A stretch of DNA of 64,000 bases from Flagellimonas allohymeniacidonis (GTDB taxonomy: Bacteria > Bacteroidota > Bacteroidia > Flavobacteriales > Flavobacteriaceae): positions 943,882 through 1,007,881 of the forward strand of contig NZ_SGIU01000002.1 in NCBI RefSeq assembly GCF_004296335.1, written 5' to 3'. Positions 59,360 to 64,000 of the stretch are shown here, one piece after another; the stretch's first letter is position 1, and every line of letters starts with the position of its first letter. The position numbers and the translations under genes were made by a program. The notes beneath the pieces were generated by a model. That model ran no database searches. It was not told where the DNA came from and saw nothing but the letters and a program-made list of their open reading frames with translations.

Positions 59360-61045
59360 CTAGCTTTTTTGGTCCAATTTTGCCCATGTGTCTCTAAGGG
59401 TAACCGTTCTGTTGAAAACCAAGTTGTCCTTAGTTGAATCAAGGTCCACATTAAAATAGCCCAGACGCTGAAACTGAAATCTGTCTCCAATTTGCGCATT
59501 CTTCAGACTAGGTTCCAAATATCCTGTAAGCTTGGTAAGCGAATCAGGGTTTACAAATTCCATAAAGTCTTTGTCCTTATGTGAATCGGGGGTAGGGTCG
59601 TTGAACAACCTATCGTATAAACGCACCTCGGCTTCAATGGCATGTGGAATGGACACCCAATGTAAAGTACCTTTTACCTTTCGAAGACTTTCTTCCGTGC
59701 CACTACCGCTTTTACTTTTAGGGTCATAGGTGCACTGCACTTCCAAGATATTGCCTGCTTCATCTTTCGTGCAGCTCTCCGCCTTAATGATGTATCCGTT
59801 TTTAAGCCGTACTTCTCCCCCCAACTTCAATCGAAAGAACTTCCGATTGGCTTCTTCCCTGAAATCTTCCTGCTCTATATACAACTCCCTTGAAAATGGA
59901 ACTTTTCGGCTTCCAGCTGATTCGTCTTCCGGATTGTTTTCTGCATCCAACCACTCCTCTTTACCTTCTCCATAATTCGTGATGACCAGTTTCAACGGAT
60001 TCAAAACTGCCATAACTCTTGGGGCAATCTTGTTCAAATGTTCACGGATATGAAATTCCAATAAGGAAACATCCACAACATTCTCCCTTTTGGCAATACC
60101 TATGGTGTCCGTGAAATTGCGAATAGATTCTGGTGTATACCCTCTTCTTCGCAAACCCGATATAGTAGGCATCCTTGGGTCATCCCATCCGCTGACATGG
60201 CCTCCCTCCACCAATTGTAGCAACTTGCGCTTGCTCACTACCGTATGGCTCAAGTTCCTACGTGCAAATTCTCTTTGCTTTGGTCTTAACCTATCCTCTG
60301 ATACCAATTGGTCCAAAAACCAATCGTAAAGCTCTCTGTGCGGCAAGAACTCCAGAGTGCATAGGGAATGGGATACTTGTTCGATATAATCACTTTCACC
60401 ATGTGTCCAGTCGTATAATGGATAAATACACCAATCGGTATTGGTGCGGTGATGTGCCTTGTGAAGTACCCTGTACATGACCGGGTCTCTCATCAACATA
60501 TTGGTAGAAGCCATGTCAATTTTAGCCCTCAAAACGTGCTCTCCTTCCTTGAAATCACCATTTTTCATTGCTTCAAATAGCCGCAAATTCTCCTCAACGG
60601 GTCTATCTCGATATGGACTTGCAGTCCCTGGTTCGGTAGGAGTGCCTTTTTGCTTTGCTATTTCTTCTGAGGTCTGGCTGTCCACATAGGCTTTGCCGTT
60701 TTTAATAAGCTCTACGGCCCAATCGTACAGCTGTTGAAAATAATCAGAGGCGTAGCGCTCTGACTCCCATTCGTAGCCCAGCCATTCAACATCTCTTTTA
60801 ATCGCCTCAACATATTCCTTTTCTTCCTTGGCGGGGTTCGTATCGTCAAATCTCAGGTTGACCGGGGCATTATATTTCTCCCCTAAACCGAAATTCAAAC
60901 AAATTGAACTGGCATGGCCTATATGAAGATACCCATTGGGTTCTGGCGGAAATCTAAATCGTAACTCTTCTTTGGAGTATCCTTTCTCGAGATCCTCCTC
61001 AATGATATGCTCGATAAAATTCAGCGACTTTACCTCTTCTTCCAT
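59360..61045 (-). CDS. glnS: Glutamine-tRNA ligase
   Basis: A 561-residue class I synthetase. The HIGH motif is in RFPPEPNGYLHIGHASSI, the KMSKS-type motif in VVSKRKLLQLVEGG, and DDTNPAKEEKEYVE, VYPLYDWTHGESDYIE and the RRRGYTPESIRNF region are typical of GlnRS. The C-terminal anticodon-binding beta domains end the protein. GlnS is limited to some bacteria, and its presence implies that Gln-tRNA is charged directly. An exact -7 element lies upstream. Confidence 0.96.
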   Translation of the reverse strand: MEEEVKSLNFIEHIIEEDLEKGYSKEELRFRFPPEPNGYLHIGHASSICLNFGLGEKYNAPVNLRFDDTNPAKEEKEYVEAIKRDVEWLGYEWESERYASDYFQQLYDWAVELIKNGKAYVDSQTSEEIAKQKGTPTEPGTASPYRDRPVEENLRLFEAMKNGDFKEGEHVLRAKIDMASTNMLMRDPVMYRVLHKAHHRTNTDWCIYPLYDWTHGESDYIEQVSHSLCTLEFLPHRELYDWFLDQLVSEDRLRPKQREFARRNLSHTVVSKRKLLQLVEGGHVSGWDDPRMPTISGLRRRGYTPESIRNFTDTIGIAKRENVVDVSLLEFHIREHLNKIAPRVMAVLNPLKLVITNYGEGKEEWLDAENNPEDESAGSRKVPFSRELYIEQEDFREEANRKFFRLKLGGEVRLKNGYIIKAESCTKDEAGNILEVQCTYDPKSKSGSGTEESLRKVKGTLHWVSIPHAIEAEVRLYDRLFNDPTPDSHKDKDFMEFVNPDSLTKLTGYLEPSLKNAQIGDRFQFQRLGYFNVDLDSTKDNLVFNRTVTLRDTWAKLDQKS

Positions 61046-61062
61046 AATCCAAAATTGAAGCG

Positions 61063-61070
61063 CAAATGTA
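61063..61070 (-). promoter_or_regulatory. Predicted -7 element of glnS
   Basis: Minus-strand TACATTTG is an exact TAnnTTTG, 17 bases before the ATG at 61045. Confidence 0.5.
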
Positions 61071-61304
61071 GCAAAATCCTAGGTTCGTAGCTATTATTCT
61101 ACCCATGGTGTATACAAAGAAAGCCATTTCACAACACTTTTGCGAAGGGCCACAACAATATCTTTTAATAGCATTAAAATAAAGTCATATTTGTTATTGG
61201 AATACTATATGTGAACAAAAGCGTCTCGGCGCTTTCAACAACTGAACATCTTAAGGGGCACATTTTGGGGCATTATTGTCAACAACCTCTTAAAACTAAC
61301 GCTG

Positions 61305-63566
61305 ATGAAAAAAACTAGTTCAACATTTAGCATTCTAGCTATTGCCATTGTGCTAATCGCATTGAGTCCGATGGGCATAAACGCTCAGGTACTCAACCAG
61401 CCCGAAGCCGCACCTAACCCAAATTTAGGAACTACGTCCGCTTGGACCGCTGCCTGTGCTTCCGACAGTTTCAACGAATATTTTGTGAACTTCACTTGGA
61501 GCCCTCCACTTGTGGCTTCCAACAACGAATTCATTTTAGAGCTTTCCGATTCCAACGGTAACTTTGGTTCTCCTTTGGAGCTAGATCGCGTCACTGACAA
61601 GAACACTGTTTTTGATTTTGACTTTCAATTTGCCGTTCCTACCACCACTAGGGGAGAAAACTACAGGATGAGGGTCAGAAGTACGAATCCGGCCAAGACC
61701 AGCCCTCCCTCCGTGGCTTATCCTATGCACTATGTAGATTTTGATAGTCCACTTTTGATAAGTGAGGATGGAAATGGAACAATTCCGCCTGGAGGTACCA
61801 TCCAACAGTGCAGCGGTAGCTCAGTAACACTGGCCGCCCATAACATTCCCAATCCGGAAACTTACCAATACAATTGGTATCGTAGTGGCACGCCGCTTAG
61901 CGAAAAGTCACATGAAATTACCGTGTCAACACCCGGTATGTACTATGTGGAACTGGACTACGGCTCTGTTTGTTCCGGTTCAGCCAACACTCAGTCCAAC
62001 ACTATCGAAATTACAACAGGGAGCGCCTCCGGCATAGCCATCAATGGTGCAAGTACGGTTAGCCTGTGTGCAGGCGACCCATATACCCTGGTATCAAATA
62101 TTTCAGGTTTAGGATTAACCTATACTTGGTACAAAGATGGTTCCGTCGTAGCTGGGCCGACTTTGGAAGGACATACCTTTAACATTAATACTTCCGTTTC
62201 CGGTTTTGAAGGAAATTATGAAGTAGAAATTGAGGGGCCTTCTACCTGTCTGGAAAGATCTTCGGCCGTTACCATTCAAAATCTGGGTTCACTTCAAGTG
62301 ACAAGGCAGAACGATGCGGATATTGTGCTTCTTCCAGGACAGAACACAACTCTTTCAGTCACCACTACGGCTTCAACGCCTACCTATCAGTGGTACAAAG
62401 ACGGAACGCCCATCACCGGTGAGACGAATAGCACCTTGAACATTAATGATACAGGAGTGTACTTTGTTAGGGTCACTGAAACTGGAGGGCCGTGTGCCGG
62501 AGCACCCGTAGATTCAGAAAGCACCACCGTGGCCTCTCCCGATTCCTTTGAGTTCGTTGTTGAGTTTGTAGGTTCGTATGGCCCTTGTCAAAATACCGAA
62601 GCTACTCTGAATCTTTCTACCATTAACGCAGTTAGTGCTTTGGGGGCGAAAACCAATGTGACCTCTGATTTGGAAAGCTCTTTTGCATATCAATGGTCTT
62701 ACGAAGGAAATACCCTCGGTGGAGAAACCTCCCGAACTTTAACGGTTTCTGACCAATCCAATAATGGACAATATGTGCTAAATGGTGTTTTGAACACTTA
62801 TAATGTGGCCTCAAATACCTTAGAGGTAAGGCTCGCTTCTGACGAAATATTGAACATTGCCAGTAATAGTACAATATTATGTGTAGGGGCAGACCCTATT
62901 ACTATCAACACATTTAGGGCGCTTTCTGGCGAAACTTTTGAATGGCAACGAAACGGAACTGTTGTGGACACCTCCAATGAAGTCTTAGTTGCAACAGAGG
63001 TAGGAACCTATCAATTGGTTATCCGTACGAATGCTTGCCCCATTGTTTCCAATGAAATTGAAATTCAGCTATTTGATGAATCATTACTTGTTCTCGACAG
63101 TCCTGAAAACATAATAATAATTGAAGGTGAAACCGAAACGGTTACGGCAAGTGGTGCTTCCTCCTATGAGTGGTTCGACGCCAATAACAACTTGCTGGGC
63201 ACGTTGGATTCGTTCAGTTTTGACCAAGAAGGAGAATATCTTTTGGTTGCTGATTTTGGTAACTGTAGTGTCAGCCGTGTAATAACGGTATCCTTCAGGG
63301 ATACGTTTGCCATTCCAAATGTAATCACTGCCAATGGCGATGGAATCAATGACCTATGGGTGTTGCCCAATACCTTTTCAAGAGACCCCCAAGTGTTGGT
63401 GACCATTTTTGATGAACGAGGAAGGGAAGTGTTCAGCCAGTTTAATTATGAAAACAACTGGCCTGAATCGACCACTTCTTTCAGCCAACAGAATATGATT
63501 TTTTATTATAAAGTAACCAAAGAAGGAAAAAGCTTAAAACAAGGAACCATTACAGTCATTAAATAA
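61305..63566 (+). CDS. Secreted Ig-like repeat protein with type B type IX sorting domain
   Basis: A 753-residue exported protein. It has a signal peptide (LSPMGINAQ), an N-terminal unassigned domain to about 165, and then six Ig/PKD-like modules marked by a repeated strand with Trp: YNWYRSG (Trp191), YTWYKDG (275), YQWYKDG (363), YQWSYEG (464), FEWQRNG (547) and YEWFDAN (623). The C terminus (about 668-753) is the gliding-motility-associated (CHU_C) type B sorting domain: NVITANGDGINDLWVLPN, VTIFDERGREVF and FYYKVTKEGKSLKQGTITVI. Such proteins go to the cell surface via the type IX system and often act as adhesins. It is followed by its usual PorP/SprF partner after 5 bases. Confidence 0.9.
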   Translation: MKKTSSTFSILAIAIVLIALSPMGINAQVLNQPEAAPNPNLGTTSAWTAACASDSFNEYFVNFTWSPPLVASNNEFILELSDSNGNFGSPLELDRVTDKNTVFDFDFQFAVPTTTRGENYRMRVRSTNPAKTSPPSVAYPMHYVDFDSPLLISEDGNGTIPPGGTIQQCSGSSVTLAAHNIPNPETYQYNWYRSGTPLSEKSHEITVSTPGMYYVELDYGSVCSGSANTQSNTIEITTGSASGIAINGASTVSLCAGDPYTLVSNISGLGLTYTWYKDGSVVAGPTLEGHTFNINTSVSGFEGNYEVEIEGPSTCLERSSAVTIQNLGSLQVTRQNDADIVLLPGQNTTLSVTTTASTPTYQWYKDGTPITGETNSTLNINDTGVYFVRVTETGGPCAGAPVDSESTTVASPDSFEFVVEFVGSYGPCQNTEATLNLSTINAVSALGAKTNVTSDLESSFAYQWSYEGNTLGGETSRTLTVSDQSNNGQYVLNGVLNTYNVASNTLEVRLASDEILNIASNSTILCVGADPITINTFRALSGETFEWQRNGTVVDTSNEVLVATEVGTYQLVIRTNACPIVSNEIEIQLFDESLLVLDSPENIIIIEGETETVTASGASSYEWFDANNNLLGTLDSFSFDQEGEYLLVADFGNCSVSRVITVSFRDTFAIPNVITANGDGINDLWVLPNTFSRDPQVLVTIFDERGREVFSQFNYENNWPESTTSFSQQNMIFYYKVTKEGKSLKQGTITVIK

Positions 63567-63571
63567 GTAGA

Positions 63572-64000
63572 ATGCGCCTCAACAAACCTATACTACTACT
63601 CCTATTGACATTGCTATGCTCTGGGCTCAAGGCACAAGAGGAAAACCCTTTTGTGGTTTACGATGTGCCTTCTCAGAACTTGCTAAAGTTTAATAGGTTC
63701 TTGATCAACCCAACATTTTCAACGGTTCGGGAAGACAAGTCATACATCAATCTTTTTCATAGAAACCAATCGGTATCTTTTGATGACAATAACCAAATAT
63801 ATTTTCTGAGTTATAGTGGTAGGGTTGGAGACCGCAGCGGTGTAGGTTTAAGTTTGTTTACCAATCGAGAAGGGCTTTTCAATAACTTCGGACTGCATGC
63901 CAATTACGCATATGGTGTTCGCCTTAGTCCAAAAAGTAACTTCACCTTTGGCGCCAATTTCTCATATTATCAAAGTGCTTTTAACCAAAATAGGGCTAAC
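63572..64000 (+). CDS. PorP/SprF family type IX secretion membrane protein (3' end outside window)
   Basis: The first 143 residues are visible: signal peptide MRLNKPILLLLLTLLCSGLK then AQE, LINPTFSTVREDKSYINLFHRNQ, and GVGLSLFTNREGLFNNFGLHANYAY strands of a beta-barrel. This matches the PorP/SprF family, outer-membrane proteins that accompany type B substrates and help anchor or export them. The ATG is at 63572. The gene runs off the end of the window. Confidence 0.88.
   Translation, partial: MRLNKPILLLLLTLLCSGLKAQEENPFVVYDVPSQNLLKFNRFLINPTFSTVREDKSYINLFHRNQSVSFDDNNQIYFLSYSGRVGDRSGVGLSLFTNREGLFNNFGLHANYAYGVRLSPKSNFTFGANFSYYQSAFNQNRAN

Overview
This is a stretch of a Flavobacteriaceae chromosome (Bacteroidota), most likely from a marine member. 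The evidence is the set of families mostly confined to that group (DUF4175, DUF4837, DUF5687, DUF6341, DUF6427, DUF6747, DUF6909), type IX secretion parts (an OmpA protein with PorE-like architecture, a type B sorting domain, PorP/SprF), and several upstream regions carrying the Bacteroidota -7 element TAnnTTTG. No rRNA, tRNA, CRISPR array or insertion sequence was found by reading.

Layout. 1-12 kb: small housekeeping and metabolic genes (TfoX-like, DUF2461, SnoaL-like, a two-gene ABC exporter, a PaaE-like flavin/iron-sulfur reductase, a patatin), then an arsenosugar-type cluster (DUF2064 glycosyltransferase, AhpD-like protein, radical SAM ArsS) followed by a TetR regulator with a NemR-like operator, and a reverse-strand set DUF6427/DUF4254/GT9. 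12-13.5 kb: DUF6341 and purD. 13.5-33.4 kb: a surface-polysaccharide locus, almost entirely on the minus strand: Wzz-like protein, WecB and WecC (UDP-ManNAcA supply), Wzx flippase, FkbM methyltransferase, four further GT4-type transferases, two polymerase-like membrane proteins, a WecA/MraY-like initiating transferase and a UDP-glucuronate decarboxylase. Three enzymes of the polysaccharide-lyase/unsaturated-uronide type are inserted in it: a cytoplasmic-looking heparinase II/III protein, an alginate-lyase-family lipoprotein and a secreted GH88/GH105 hydrolase. The locus looks AT-richer than its flanks and uses many TTG/GTG starts. Its 5' end continues, with almost no spacing, into DUF6909, a GH3-like acyl-adenylate enzyme and an M23 peptidase (33.4-37.5 kb).

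37.6-64 kb: tatA, the PorE-like OmpA protein, a tiny DUF6747 membrane protein behind a 12-bp direct repeat, then mostly core genes: DUF4837, LysM lytic transglycosylase, pgk, holB, DoxX, Skp/OmpH-like lipoprotein, methyltransferase, mnmG, ybeY, DUF4175, alkane monooxygenase alkB, gltX, a DUF3187-like outer-membrane protein, an SPFH protein and glnS. The window closes with a large Ig-repeat protein bearing a type B type IX sorting domain and its PorP/SprF partner, cut by the window edge.

How they work together: the polysaccharide locus can make, flip, polymerise and possibly trim a uronic-acid-containing surface polymer. The arsenosugar genes form a small pathway of their own. Four parS-like palindromes between 42 and 50.4 kb, two of them flanking mnmG (gidA), suggest this part of the chromosome lies in a ParB-binding, origin-proximal zone.
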